Under the pieces are notes generated by a model. The model did no database searches, had not been told where the DNA came from, and worked only from the letters and a program-made list of their open reading frames with translations. Position numbers and translations under genes: made by a program. Of a stretch of DNA of 64,000 nucleotides, positions 31,905 to 40,214 are shown one piece after another. Positions within the stretch are counted from its first letter, which is position 1. Each line of letters begins with the position of its first letter. Where the stretch lies: the NCBI RefSeq assembly GCF_010993745.1, contig NZ_WOTN01000002.1, positions 1,984,001 to 2,048,000 on the forward strand, read 5' to 3'. Source of the DNA: Fodinicola acaciae (GTDB lineage: Bacteria; Actinomycetota; Actinomycetes; Mycobacteriales; HKI-0501).

Positions 31905-32195
31905 TCAGGCGACGCGCCGGGCGGCCAGCAGTTGTTCGCGTTCGTGCTCGTCGAGTCCGCCCCAGATGCCATACGGTTCGCGGGTGCTGAGTGCGTACTC
32001 GCGGCAGCGCCGCAGCACCGGACAACGCGTGCAGAGCGCCTTGGCGCGAGCCGTCCGGCGGGACCGTGCCGGGTCGCGCTCGCCGATCGGATGGAAGAAC
32101 GCGTCCGGGTCCGCGTCCGCCTGGCGGCAGCGGCCAAACCGCTGCCAGTCCCAGGACTCGGCGACCGGCCGGGGAAGCTGCTTGGTCATTGCCAT
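31905..32195 (-). CDS. WhiB-family iron-sulfur transcriptional regulator
   Basis: A 96-aa WhiB protein. Four cysteines for a 4Fe-4S cluster are present: one in FGRCRQADAD, then CTRCPVLRRC and its surroundings (C-x2-C-x5-C). The G-[IV]-W-G-G turn is YGIWGGLDEHERE, followed by a basic tail (AARRVA). WhiB proteins act with a sigma factor in redox, stress or developmental control; the STAS cluster next door fits a stress role. The start is ATG 32195 or ATG 32189. I cannot assign it to a numbered whiB gene. Confidence 0.9.
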   Translation of the reverse strand: MAMTKQLPRPVAESWDWQRFGRCRQADADPDAFFHPIGERDPARSRRTARAKALCTRCPVLRRCREYALSTREPYGIWGGLDEHEREQLLAARRVA

Positions 32196-32263
32196 GCGTA
32201 CACCGCCTCACACTGCTCGCACCATGTCAGCGCTGGCATACCCGTTGGCGATATGGCCAAACC

Positions 32264-33352
32264 TCACCGTTGCTTGGCGAGTACGTGCACGATCCGGTCG
32301 AGTGCCAGCAGGATCGCGCCTTCGACGTTGGCTGTCATCGCGGTGCGGAACTGACCGCGCGTCAGCTGTGCCGCCAGCCTTTTGCGCGGCCGCGGCAGGC
32401 TTTCCAGGACATGACGGATCTCGTTCTGGCGCAGCGAGCCGGTTTGCGTCTGGTAACAGGCCATCGCCCTGGCCAGCGCGCGCAGCATCGTCGCCACCTC
32501 CGCGGCGAAGTCCGCCTCGACGGCGTTTTCCGAGCTGTGGCTGAGAGAACTGGTCATCCGCTTGAGCTCGCCGGTGGTCTCGCGGAGGTCGTCGACGGCC
32601 GGTTCGTACGCGGCCGGCGACATCCGGCGGCAGCTTTGCTGCCACGGATTCAGTCTCGTGCTCTCATGACCGTGGCTCATGGCCATCTCGGCGCGGCGGA
32701 TCGCCTGGTCGAGCGTACGCGCGCGACGCGACCATTCGCCTGCGTCGTCGCGATCCCACGAGTCGTTGAGACCGTCGGCGATGTCCTCCAGCAGCCGGCG
32801 CGTGTCACGTGCCAGGTCCACGACGGCGCGCTCCAGGCCGCGCAGCTGCACCGGCGGCAGGATCAGGATGTTGACGGCCAGCCCGACCGCCGCGCCGACC
32901 AGGCTTTCGCCGACGCGTACCAACAGGAAGTCGCTTTCGTGCGCCGTTCCGTAGGTCAGCATCAGCAATGCCGTGACCGCGACCCCGCTGTCGCCAAACC
33001 GGTGCCACCGGCCGATCAGCGCTCCGACGAACACCGCGATCGCGAGCGCCGCCACCGGCTGGCCGATCGTCGTGATGGCCACATATGCCAGCGTGCCGCC
33101 GAGAATCAGCGTCACGGTCTGCTGCAACGCGCTTTCGACACTCCGGTAAACCGTGCTGGCAACCATGAAAACCGCGGCGTACGGAGCGATGAACGACTGC
33201 TGTGTGAAAAAAGTCAGCGCGATCAGCCAGGCGACGACCGCCGACAGCGCCATTTTCGCCGACTGCACAAGGACTTCTCGCTCCGGACCGGCCGATCGTA
33301 CGGACCGGCCGATCCACCGGGCCGCGCCGGCGAGTCGCCACCGCGGGATCAC
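32264..33352 (-). CDS. FUSC-family (aromatic acid exporter-like) membrane protein
   Basis: A 362-aa membrane protein. Residues ~28-180 hold five to six hydrophobic helices (AKMALSAVVAWLIALTFFTQ, IAPYAAVFMVASTVYRSVES, VTLILGGTLAYVAITTIG, VTALLMLTYGTAH, ESLVGAAVGLAVNILILPPV). A large helical cytosolic domain follows. This is the FUSC/aromatic-acid-exporter layout. The GTG start overlaps the P450 stop by 4 bp (GTGA). The exporter may remove or tolerate products of the P450. Confidence 0.8.
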   Translation of the reverse strand: MIPRWRLAGAARWIGRSVRSAGPEREVLVQSAKMALSAVVAWLIALTFFTQQSFIAPYAAVFMVASTVYRSVESALQQTVTLILGGTLAYVAITTIGQPVAALAIAVFVGALIGRWHRFGDSGVAVTALLMLTYGTAHESDFLLVRVGESLVGAAVGLAVNILILPPVQLRGLERAVVDLARDTRRLLEDIADGLNDSWDRDDAGEWSRRARTLDQAIRRAEMAMSHGHESTRLNPWQQSCRRMSPAAYEPAVDDLRETTGELKRMTSSLSHSSENAVEADFAAEVATMLRALARAMACYQTQTGSLRQNEIRHVLESLPRPRKRLAAQLTRGQFRTAMTANVEGAILLALDRIVHVLAKQR

Positions 33353-34560
33353 CGGGGTATGACGACGAAGCCGCTGGCCGGTCGCGCTGGTATGCGCCGC
33401 AACGAAATCCGCAGATCCTGCGGCGGCACGCGATAGTCCATGGCGGCCAGCCGCGGAACGAGTGTCTCCAGGACGGCAATGGTGATCGCCTCGCCGGGGC
33501 AGCGGTGGTTGGTCGCCGGATCGCCACCGCCCTGTGGCACCAGCTCGAACTCACCTGGCGCCCGGCCGGCGAACCGGGCCGGATCGAAGGAATACGGGTC
33601 CGGCCAGAGCGTGTCGTCGTGGTTGTGGCCGTACAGGTCCAGAAGTACGAGCGAACCGGCCGGAATGTCGGCTCCGCGCCAGGAAAGATCGCTGACGGCC
33701 TTGCCGCCGACGAACGGTGCGAACGGATAGAAGCGGCGCAGCTCCTGGACAAACGCGGTGGCATAGTCGTGCCGACCGTCACGTAACGGCTGGGCGTGCT
33801 CCGGCCAGCGATGCAGCGCATGCGCGGCGAACGTCACGAACCACGCCACCGCGACGGTTGGCCGGATGACGTTGAGAAGTTCGACCGCCGCGACTCGCGG
33901 ACTGAGCGGACCGTCGGCGTCCAGATGTGTGGCGACGACGCTGATCGCCTGCTCTGGAGACGGCGTCAGCGCACCGGCGCGTACGTCCTCGATGACAGCC
34001 GCGAGCCAGCGTTCCTGACGTCGGCGCGCCGCGCGAGCTCGCCAGTGCCGTGGTCCGGCGGTGGCGAAACCGTCGACCATGGCGATCAGGTCACTGGCCA
34101 GCGACGGCACATCCGTTGACCGCAATGGAACTCCGGACCAGCGAGTGACCGCACGCGTGATGATGTGGCTCGCCTGTTCGAAAAGCGTGACCGGCTTGCC
34201 AGCGCTCCAATCCGCCTCGTCCCAAGCGACGCTGATTTCCTCGGTGAGCGCGGCCACCGACTGGGAGGTCATCAGCGACAGGAAAAGTCGCTTACGGCGA
34301 TGATGCGCGTCGCCGTCCAGGGTGTGGACGGCTCCGTGGCCGAAAAGCGTACTCAGCACCGGCCCGGGGATCGCGCCGCGCCGGCGTATATGTTTCTCGT
34401 CATAGAAAAACCGCGCGTCCTCGGGCCCGCGCAGGCCGGTCGCTCGCCGTCCGAGCACCCGTGCCCGCACCGGCTCGCCGCCACCGCGCCGCCACCTGTT
34501 CGGCAGCCAACCGTATCCCTCCAACAGCACCGACAACGACTGGTCCAGCAGCGCTTTCAT
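33349..34560 (-). CDS. CYP152-like cytochrome P450 peroxygenase
   Basis: A 403-aa soluble P450. The I-helix region reads LLNVIRPTVAVAWFVTFAAH: the RP pair replaces the usual acid-alcohol pair, a hallmark of CYP152 fatty-acid peroxygenases that bind the substrate carboxylate with this Arg. The heme-binding region is VPQGGGDPATNHRCPGEAIT, also of CYP152 type (Cys in HRCPGE). The ExxR is ELRR in FVQELRRFYPF. Members use H2O2 to hydroxylate or decarboxylate fatty acids and need no redox partner; none is encoded nearby. Start ATG 34560. Confidence 0.85.
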   Translation of the reverse strand: MKALLDQSLSVLLEGYGWLPNRWRRGGGEPVRARVLGRRATGLRGPEDARFFYDEKHIRRRGAIPGPVLSTLFGHGAVHTLDGDAHHRRKRLFLSLMTSQSVAALTEEISVAWDEADWSAGKPVTLFEQASHIITRAVTRWSGVPLRSTDVPSLASDLIAMVDGFATAGPRHWRARAARRRQERWLAAVIEDVRAGALTPSPEQAISVVATHLDADGPLSPRVAAVELLNVIRPTVAVAWFVTFAAHALHRWPEHAQPLRDGRHDYATAFVQELRRFYPFAPFVGGKAVSDLSWRGADIPAGSLVLLDLYGHNHDDTLWPDPYSFDPARFAGRAPGEFELVPQGGGDPATNHRCPGEAITIAVLETLVPRLAAMDYRVPPQDLRISLRRIPARPASGFVVIPR

Positions 34561-34656
34561 GTGCTTCGGATTCCCCTTGCGGCAGATCCGAAACGCTGCG
34601 TTTCAGTGCGGTCCGGCCGGGTAAGACGCTAGCTGTCGAGGAAAGGAACGAGACCA

Positions 34657-34999
34657 ATGACAGAGTCCATAACAGAGCCGACCCGGCCACTGGCCGTCGT
34701 CACCGGCGCGTCCAGCGGCATCGGCCGCGAGCTGGCCAAGTGTTTCGCCGACCATGGCTTCGACCTGATCGTCGCGGCCGAAGACGCGGAGCTGGTGTCC
34801 GCTGCCGGAGACATCCGGCGAGAAGGACGACCCGGCCGACATCGCCAAGGAGGCGTTCGAGGCGATGGTCGCTGGAGAGGACAGCGTCGTCGCCGGCTCG
34901 ATGAACAACAAGCTGCAGGCCGCCGCGGCGCGTGCGCTGCCGGATGCCGCCAAGGCCGTCATGCACGGCGGCATGTCCGAGCCGGGTTCGGCCGGCTGA
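34657..34999 (+). pseudogene. Internally deleted, frameshifted SDR
   Basis: The ATG at 34657 starts a good SDR N-terminus (LAVVTGASSGIGRELAKCFA, then DLIVAAEDAELVSAAGDIR). At ~34822 the frame changes and the sequence continues as EKDDPADIAKEAFEAMVAGE and LQAAAARALPDAAKAVMHGG, ending at TGA 34999. This is the C-terminal ~60 residues of the same SDR type. The catalytic Ser-Tyr-Lys part (~150 codons) is deleted. A GAGGAAAGGAACGAG ribosome site is still present upstream. Confidence 0.85.
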
Positions 35000-35062
35000 C
35001 CGGCGATTTTCAGCCAGACAATGCGACCCCGGGCGCCGTCCTTTGGTGTCCGGAGTCATTGC

Positions 35063-36082
35063 TCAGTGTGAGGCCACATCCGGGACCGGATGGATGGTGC
35101 CGCGAGGCCTGCGTTCCGGCGGAGCCACCGGGACCAGCGGCAGGTCCCAGCGCAGATCTTCGGTCGTACGCAGGTAATGCAGGATGACGCCTTCGCGCAG
35201 GGCCCATGGACAAATGTCGACCCGTTCCACGTCCAGCGCCGTCATCGTCTGCTTGGCGATCATCGCGCCGGCCAGGATCTGACGCGCTCTCGGCCGGGAA
35301 ACACCGCGCAACCGCGCACGTTCTTTCGCCGTCATTCCTGACAACTGGCCGATGATCGCGGACAGATCCGCGCGTGCCAGCGTACGCCGCGCGAACGGCC
35401 CCTTGCGCTGCGGCGGCGAACCGGCCAGCCGAGCCAGTTGCTTGAACGTCTTGGAAGTGGCGATGGTGCGCACCGGCACACCTTCCCAGCGCAGCCGGTC
35501 GGAGACCTCGCGCAAGGTGTCGCGAATGTGCCGGCGAAGTGCCTTGCGCTGTGCGCTCGACGGCGGGTCGTCCGGCAGAAAAGCGCGGGTCAGCCGGCCG
35601 GCGCCAAGCGGCAGAGAGACCGCCAGGTCCGGCGTCGCGTCCCGGCCGAGCACGATTTCCATGGAACCGCCGCCGATGTCGACGACCAGCCGGCGTCCGG
35701 ACGACCAGCCATACCAGCTGTGAACGGCGAGATAGGTCATCCGCGCCTCGTCCTCGCCGGTGAGAAACTGCGGACGGACACCGGTCGCGTCCTCGATCAG
35801 GTCGATGACCTGCTCGCCGTTGGTGGCGTCGCGAATGCTCGCGGTGGCAAAGGAATAAAGCCGTTCCACCGAGCTTTTTCCGGCCAGCCGCAACGTCGAG
35901 TCCACGGCTCGTACGACGCGTCGCACGCCGGCGGCGTCGATGGCGCCGTCCTTTCCGTACGACTCGCCGAGCAACGTCGGCTCCTTGAACGCGTGCGTCG
36001 GCAGCGGCGGCGCACCGGGATAGGCGTCGACGATCTGCAGCTGTGCCGAATTCGAACCGATATCGAGGACTCCGACTCGCAT
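35063..36082 (-). CDS. Ppx/GppA-family exopolyphosphatase
   Basis: A 339-aa protein of the ASKHA fold. The N-terminal phosphate-1 loop is VGVLDIGSNSAQLQIVDA, the catalytic-Glu region is FLTGEDEARMTYLAV, and the phosphate-2 motif is LVVDIGGGSMEIVLG. SLPLGAGRLTRAFLPDDP follows. Substrates of the family are polyphosphate and the pentaphosphate pppGpp. The size fits short actinobacterial Ppx1/2 proteins without the extra C-terminal HD domain. Start ATG 36082. Confidence 0.9.
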   Translation of the reverse strand: MRVGVLDIGSNSAQLQIVDAYPGAPPLPTHAFKEPTLLGESYGKDGAIDAAGVRRVVRAVDSTLRLAGKSSVERLYSFATASIRDATNGEQVIDLIEDATGVRPQFLTGEDEARMTYLAVHSWYGWSSGRRLVVDIGGGSMEIVLGRDATPDLAVSLPLGAGRLTRAFLPDDPPSSAQRKALRRHIRDTLREVSDRLRWEGVPVRTIATSKTFKQLARLAGSPPQRKGPFARRTLARADLSAIIGQLSGMTAKERARLRGVSRPRARQILAGAMIAKQTMTALDVERVDICPWALREGVILHYLRTTEDLRWDLPLVPVAPPERRPRGTIHPVPDVASH

Positions 36083-36153
36083 GGCAGGCGTTTACCCGTA
36101 CGCGCGCCAGACAAACCGTGTTTGAGGCGTATGACGTGGGGTACGCACCCGAT

Positions 36154-36570
36154 ATGACAACTGCTCGTGACATCATGACCGCGGATCCGGAAGTCGTCGG
36201 CGTGCGGGACACCGTACGCACGGCGGCCGCGAAGATGGCGGACCTGACGGTCGGCAGCCTTCCGGTGTGTGGCAACGACAACCGGCTCAAAGGCATGCTG
36301 ACCGACCGCGACATCGCCATCCACGCGGTCGCGGAAAACCGTGACCCGGACACCACCACCGCCGGTGACCTGGTCGACGGCGAGATCGTCACCGTGCTGG
36401 CCAGCCGGCCGGTGGAGGACGTGCTGGCGACCATGACCGAACACCGCGTGCGGCGTGTTCCGGTTATCCACGAACACAAACTCGTCGGCATCATCGCGCT
36501 CGCCGATGTGGCCCGAGCGCTGCCGGACTCCACCGCCGGAGAGCTCGTCGAGGCGCTCTCAGTCGACTGA
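36154..36570 (+). CDS. Tandem CBS-domain protein
   Basis: A 138-aa Bateman module with two CBS motifs. The first has TARDIMTADPEVVGVRDTV, then VGSLPVCGNDNRLKGMLTDR; the second has VRRVPVIHEHKLVGIIALAD. These bind adenine nucleotides. No catalytic domain is attached. ATG 36154 starts the first CBS strand; a longer reading frame upstream has no support. It is divergent from the Ppx/GppA gene, with 71 bp between. Confidence 0.85.
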   Translation: MTTARDIMTADPEVVGVRDTVRTAAAKMADLTVGSLPVCGNDNRLKGMLTDRDIAIHAVAENRDPDTTTAGDLVDGEIVTVLASRPVEDVLATMTEHRVRRVPVIHEHKLVGIIALADVARALPDSTAGELVEALSVD

Positions 36571-36575
36571 GCCGC

Positions 36576-36938
36576 TCACGCCGGCCCGGTGACCAGGCAG
36601 AACGGATGGCCGACCGGATCGGCGTAGACGCGGAATCCGTCGCCTTCACCAGGCAGCCTTTTCGCGCCAAGCGCCAGCGCCGTTGCTTCCGCGGCATCGA
36701 TGTCGTCCACTAAGACGTCCAAGTGGAACTGTTGTGGACGCTCAGGATCCGGCCATTCCGGCGCGCGAAGATCCGGCGCCTGCTGGAAGGCGATTTTTCG
36801 CCGCTCGTCGGAGATAACGACCCATCTGTTGTTCTCGGTGTCGTTCCTGACCTTCATCTGCAACAGCTCGACATAGAAGGCGGCGAGAGAACGCGGGTCG
36901 GGACAGTCGATGACAACCGATTCCAGATGACCAACCAT
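36576..36938 (-). CDS. VOC-superfamily (glyoxalase-like) protein
   Basis: A 120-aa single-module VOC protein: MVGHLESVVIDCPDPRSLAA begins the first beta-alpha-beta-beta-beta unit, and QFHLDVLVDDIDAAEATALA and VYADPVGHPFCLVTGPA the second. The metal-site His residues in the usual positions (residue ~4 and ~72) and the Glu/Asp are plausible. This subgroup often has no known substrate. Stop codons of this and the CBS gene face each other, 5 bp apart. Confidence 0.85.
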   Translation of the reverse strand: MVGHLESVVIDCPDPRSLAAFYVELLQMKVRNDTENNRWVVISDERRKIAFQQAPDLRAPEWPDPERPQQFHLDVLVDDIDAAEATALALGAKRLPGEGDGFRVYADPVGHPFCLVTGPA

Positions 36939-37007
36939 GAAAACGATTTACCCCCGCCTGGACGACTCAAACGCTTGAAGCCGCCGGTTATCGGGTAGTC
37001 AGACATC

Positions 37008-38006
37008 ATGCCTGAACTCATCGCACGTCAGGCCGGGCCAGCGTTGCCGACCGCACGAGGGCCGTTGTCCTCGGCCGTGTTGGACGCGTTTCGCCAGTCC
37101 AGGATGGAGCCGCTGCAGCGCGTACGCGCCGGCGACGCCGACCCGTTCGGCGAGGACTTGCAGCTGTGCCTGCATCTTTGCTACGAACTGCACTATCGCG
37201 GCTGGTCAGGAGTGCCGGCCGAGTGGGAATGGAACACTGAGCTGCTCGGCTTTCGAGCCGGCCTGGAGTCGGCTTTCCTGGCCGCGCTGCAGAAAGCCGT
37301 GACCGGTGGGACGGATGTGGCCGCGGAGTTCGACAAGATGCTCGTCGAGCCGGTCGACGCCAACGGCGTCACCCATTTCCTACGCGACAGTGGTGAATGG
37401 TGGCAGATGCGGGAGTATTTCGCGCATCGCTCGATTTATCACCTGAAGGAAGCCGATCCGCACGCCTGGGTGATCCCGCGGCTTTCCGGACCGGCGAAGG
37501 CGGCCCTGGTGGCGGTCGAGTTCGACGAATTCGGCGGCGGCCGGGCCGACCGCATACATGCACAACTTTTCGCCGATCTGCTGGCAGCGGCCGGTCTGGA
37601 CAACGCCTACCTCGGATATCTGAACCACGTGCCGGCCTGTTCGCTGGCGATCGTCAACATGATGTCGCTCTTCGGCCTGCACCGCCGGTGGCGTGGCGCG
37701 CTCGTGGGTCATTTCGCCGCCGCTGAGATCAGCACCGCGCCAAGCGCGCGGCGGCTTGAGGCTGCGCTGACGCGGCTCGACGCGCCGCAGCCGTGCCGGT
37801 TTTTCTACACCGAGCACATCGAGGCGGTTCACGAGCAGATCATGCGAAACGATGTGGTCGGCGCGCTGCTGGCGGAGGAGCCGGAGCTGGCCGAGGACGT
37901 GGTTTTCGGCATTCAGTCGACCGATCTGCTGGAGGAGTGGCTGGCCGGTCACCTGCTGGACGCCTGGCGCGGCGAGCGCACGTCGTTGCGTACGCCGCTC
38001 GCCTGA
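37008..38006 (+). CDS. Iron-containing redox enzyme (heme-oxygenase-like diiron oxidase)
   Basis: A 332-aa helical protein of the iron-containing redox enzyme family. LQLCLHLCYELHYRGWSGVP (~48-67), HFLRDSGEWWQMREYFAHRS, VAVEFDEFGGGRADRIHAQL and FFYTEHIEAVHEQIM provide the Glu/His residues expected for a diiron site. Characterised HDO enzymes cleave amino acids, fatty acids or other small molecules. Actinobacterial members often sit beside CDGSH or baeRF-type genes; fragments of other genes follow immediately here. Start ATG 37008. Confidence 0.8.
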   Translation: MPELIARQAGPALPTARGPLSSAVLDAFRQSRMEPLQRVRAGDADPFGEDLQLCLHLCYELHYRGWSGVPAEWEWNTELLGFRAGLESAFLAALQKAVTGGTDVAAEFDKMLVEPVDANGVTHFLRDSGEWWQMREYFAHRSIYHLKEADPHAWVIPRLSGPAKAALVAVEFDEFGGGRADRIHAQLFADLLAAAGLDNAYLGYLNHVPACSLAIVNMMSLFGLHRRWRGALVGHFAAAEISTAPSARRLEAALTRLDAPQPCRFFYTEHIEAVHEQIMRNDVVGALLAEEPELAEDVVFGIQSTDLLEEWLAGHLLDAWRGERTSLRTPLA

Positions 38007-38014
38007 CCCTTCGG

Positions 38015-38310
38015 CTACTGGAAATTCACGAACAACTCGTCGTCGTACGGCAGCACTTCGTGTCCGTGCAAGGCTTTGCGCGCGGCGGCCTTCGCGTGGC
38101 GGCCTTGGCACGCCGGATGCCACCGGCGAGTTGGAACGGATATGCCTGGCCGGTGACGTGTCCCGGCGGCCGTGGCACCGGCACGTATCCCACCATCCGC
38201 GCGTCGTTCTGTTGGCACGCGGTCGCCACAGCGGCGTCGATGGCCGGATGGCCGGCGTACGCGGTCAGACACCAGCGGCCCGGTTTCAGCAGGTTGCTCA
38301 GGCAGTCCAA
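38015..38310 (-). pseudogene. Frameshifted 3' gene fragment, unrecognised
   Basis: On the minus strand, LLKPGRWCLTAYAGHPAIDA and ARMVGYVPVPRPPGHVTGQ form a protein-like stretch. After a frame change near 38095 it continues as KAAARKALHGHEVLPYDDEL and ends FVNFQ at a normal stop (38015-38017). The 5' part of the gene is absent. I do not recognise the family. It lies tail-to-tail with the diiron oxidase gene and abuts another fragment on the opposite strand. Confidence 0.45.
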
Positions 38311-38634
38311 CGCGATCGCGGGCTGGCCACGGCCGGCTGGGACGACTGCGTCGCGGCGTTGCGCGAGTCCAAGGTGCGGACGCTGCTGGTGACCGATCCG
38401 GCGCTCGCCGACCGTACGGTGTGGCTGGGGTCGGATCCGTCGCAGCTGGCGGCGAGCGCGCCGGACCTACGCGCCCTCGGTGCCGGCGAGCCAGCCGTTT
38501 TCCGCGCGGACGAAGCGATTCCGTGGGTCGCGTATGCGACCGGTGCGGCGATCGTGGTGCCGCCGCTCGATGATGACGACCAGCCGGTCGTACGTCCTCG
38601 TGACGACATCGGTGCGCTCCTGCGCCACGCCTAG
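38300..38634 (+). pseudogene. C-terminal fragment of a baeRF/Vms1-like protein
   Basis: This frame reads RDRGLATAGWDDCVAALRE, VRTLLVTDPALADRTVWLGS, DPSQLAASAPDLRALGAGEP and ends DDIGALLRHA. That is the C-terminal domain of actinobacterial baeRF (archaeo-eukaryotic release-factor-like) proteins of the Rv2629 type. The N-terminal ~250 residues are missing and no ribosome site or promoter is visible at the break. The junction with the opposite-strand fragment is near 38300. It is most likely a relic of a deletion. Confidence 0.6.
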
Positions 38635-38669
38635 CGCCGCCTCCCATGGGTCACCGTGCGGACTTGTGA

Positions 38670-39341
38670 TCAGCGCGGCGGGTATGGCGGTGGCGGCGGA
38701 GGGTATTGCGGCTGCGGTGGTGGTGGCGCGTACTGCTGAGGCGGCGGAGCGACCTGCTGCGGTGGCGGTGGAGCGTACTGCGGCGGCTGCGGCGCGTCGG
38801 GCACTTCCGGCCGCGGGTTGGCGCGCAGCTCCGGCTCGGCGACCGCGGGCAGCGGGAACACCGCGTCGGCGCGGCCGGTGATGGTGCTTTGGAAGGCCGG
38901 AGTCCACAGGCCGGCGAAGCCGTAGGCCTTGCTGCCCAGAAACAGGTGCCGCTGGCCGGTGGTCAGGTCGACGACCAACGGCCGGGTCTCGCCGGCGAAC
39001 TGGAAGCGCGGCTCGGTCATCGCCACCTGGATGGCGTCCGGCCGGACGACCGGCGACGCGAGGCACACCAACGTCACCACCGTGGTGGTGAAGCCGACGA
39101 CGCCGGCGGCGTGCGACCGCGCGTACGCGCTGGCGCGCTGCGTGAAGTCGTGCACGATGAAGCCGTTGACCTCGTCGAACGCGGCCGCCACCATGCAGAA
39201 CTCGAAGCGGGTGAGGCCGCCCTGGTCGGCCATGGTGAAGACCAGCGCCCGCATCGGACCGATCTGCGTGCGGAAGATCGGACTGCGTACGCGCATGGCG
39301 CGGATCGCGACCACGTCCAGGTAGTCCTCACCGGTCAGCAT
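38670..39341 (-). CDS. Hypothetical protein with proline-rich C-terminus
   Basis: A 223-aa protein. The N-terminal ~165 residues form a globular-looking domain starting MLTGEDYLDVVAIRAMRVRS, with a hydrophobic stretch AAGVVGFTTTVVTLVCLAS. The last ~45 residues are almost pure Pro/Gln/Tyr repeats (QYAPPPPQQVAPP style), typical of a flexible tail or wall-spanning linker. ATG 39341 has an upstream GAGGA ribosome site. I do not recognise the domain. It is the last gene after the LLM oxidoreductase on the same strand. Confidence 0.75.
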   Translation of the reverse strand: MLTGEDYLDVVAIRAMRVRSPIFRTQIGPMRALVFTMADQGGLTRFEFCMVAAAFDEVNGFIVHDFTQRASAYARSHAAGVVGFTTTVVTLVCLASPVVRPDAIQVAMTEPRFQFAGETRPLVVDLTTGQRHLFLGSKAYGFAGLWTPAFQSTITGRADAVFPLPAVAEPELRANPRPEVPDAPQPPQYAPPPPQQVAPPPQQYAPPPPQPQYPPPPPPYPPR

Positions 39342-39390
39342 CAGCGTCCTCTCTCCCTCCAGCGAGCACAATAGCGCGATGTGTCCAGGT

Positions 39391-40185
39391 TTAGCGGTCA
39401 ACCGGTCCGTCGCGTACGACGCCGCGCACCTCGTCGAGTTTCATCGCCTCGCAGTTGAAGTCGGTCATCCACCAGGTCGCGCCGGCGGCCGCGTACGGCT
39501 GCGGATCAGTGCCGGCCTCGACCGAGATCGCCACGTCGTAGGACTCGGAGGGCTGGATGACCGCGAGAGCTTCCGCGAGCTGGTCGGCGCTGTCCAGGTT
39601 GACCGGGAAGAAGCCGTCATAGCGCGCGGCGCGGCGCAGGGGCTTGGCGTTGCGCGGCATCGCCGCGATCCACACGGGAATGCGCCGGCTCGGCTGGAAC
39701 TGGATCTCATCGACGGTGTAGTGGTCGCCGTGATGCCGCACGGTCTCACCCGACCAGGCGGTGGTCAGGATGTCCAGCGTCTCGTCCAGCATCTGGCCGC
39801 GCATCCGCAGGTCGAGCTGCTCGCCGGTCTTGGAGAACTCCGCGCCGAAGCGGTCCTCGCCGATGCCGACGCCCATGATCAGCCGGCCGTCGCTGAGCTG
39901 GTCGAGGCTGGCCGTCTCGCGCGCCAGCTTGACCGGCCGCCGCCGGGGGACCGGTGTCACCATCGGTCCGAGCCGGACACGCTCGGTCGCCGCGGCGATC
40001 GCGGCCAGCGTGATCGACGCGTCGGCGACGGCTCGTACCGGCTCGCGCCACCTGATGTGATCCCACACGAACACGCCGTCCCAACCGTTTTCCTCCGCTT
40101 CGGCGGCCACCCGTGCGACGACGCGCGGGTCGGCGAGCTCGTCGAAAATCGGCAGCCACAGCCCGGACTTCAGTTTCTTCGCCAT
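39391..40185 (-). CDS. LLM-class (F420/FMN-dependent) oxidoreductase
   Basis: A 264-aa bacterial-luciferase-like TIM barrel. SGLWLPIFDELADPRVVARV begins the barrel. RVRLGPMVTPVPRRRPVKLA and TASLDQLSDGRLIMGVGIGE are the standard LLM motifs; RIPVWIAAMPRNAKPLRRAA supports the class. F420 versus FMN cannot be decided here, but F420 is common in this host group. Start ATG 40185. The divergent patatin gene starts 29 bp away. Confidence 0.85.
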   Translation of the reverse strand: MAKKLKSGLWLPIFDELADPRVVARVAAEAEENGWDGVFVWDHIRWREPVRAVADASITLAAIAAATERVRLGPMVTPVPRRRPVKLARETASLDQLSDGRLIMGVGIGEDRFGAEFSKTGEQLDLRMRGQMLDETLDILTTAWSGETVRHHGDHYTVDEIQFQPSRRIPVWIAAMPRNAKPLRRAARYDGFFPVNLDSADQLAEALAVIQPSESYDVAISVEAGTDPQPYAAAGATWWMTDFNCEAMKLDEVRGVVRDGPVDR

Positions 40186-40214
40186 GGTTGCGACGTTAGC
40201 GGAGGTATACAGGT

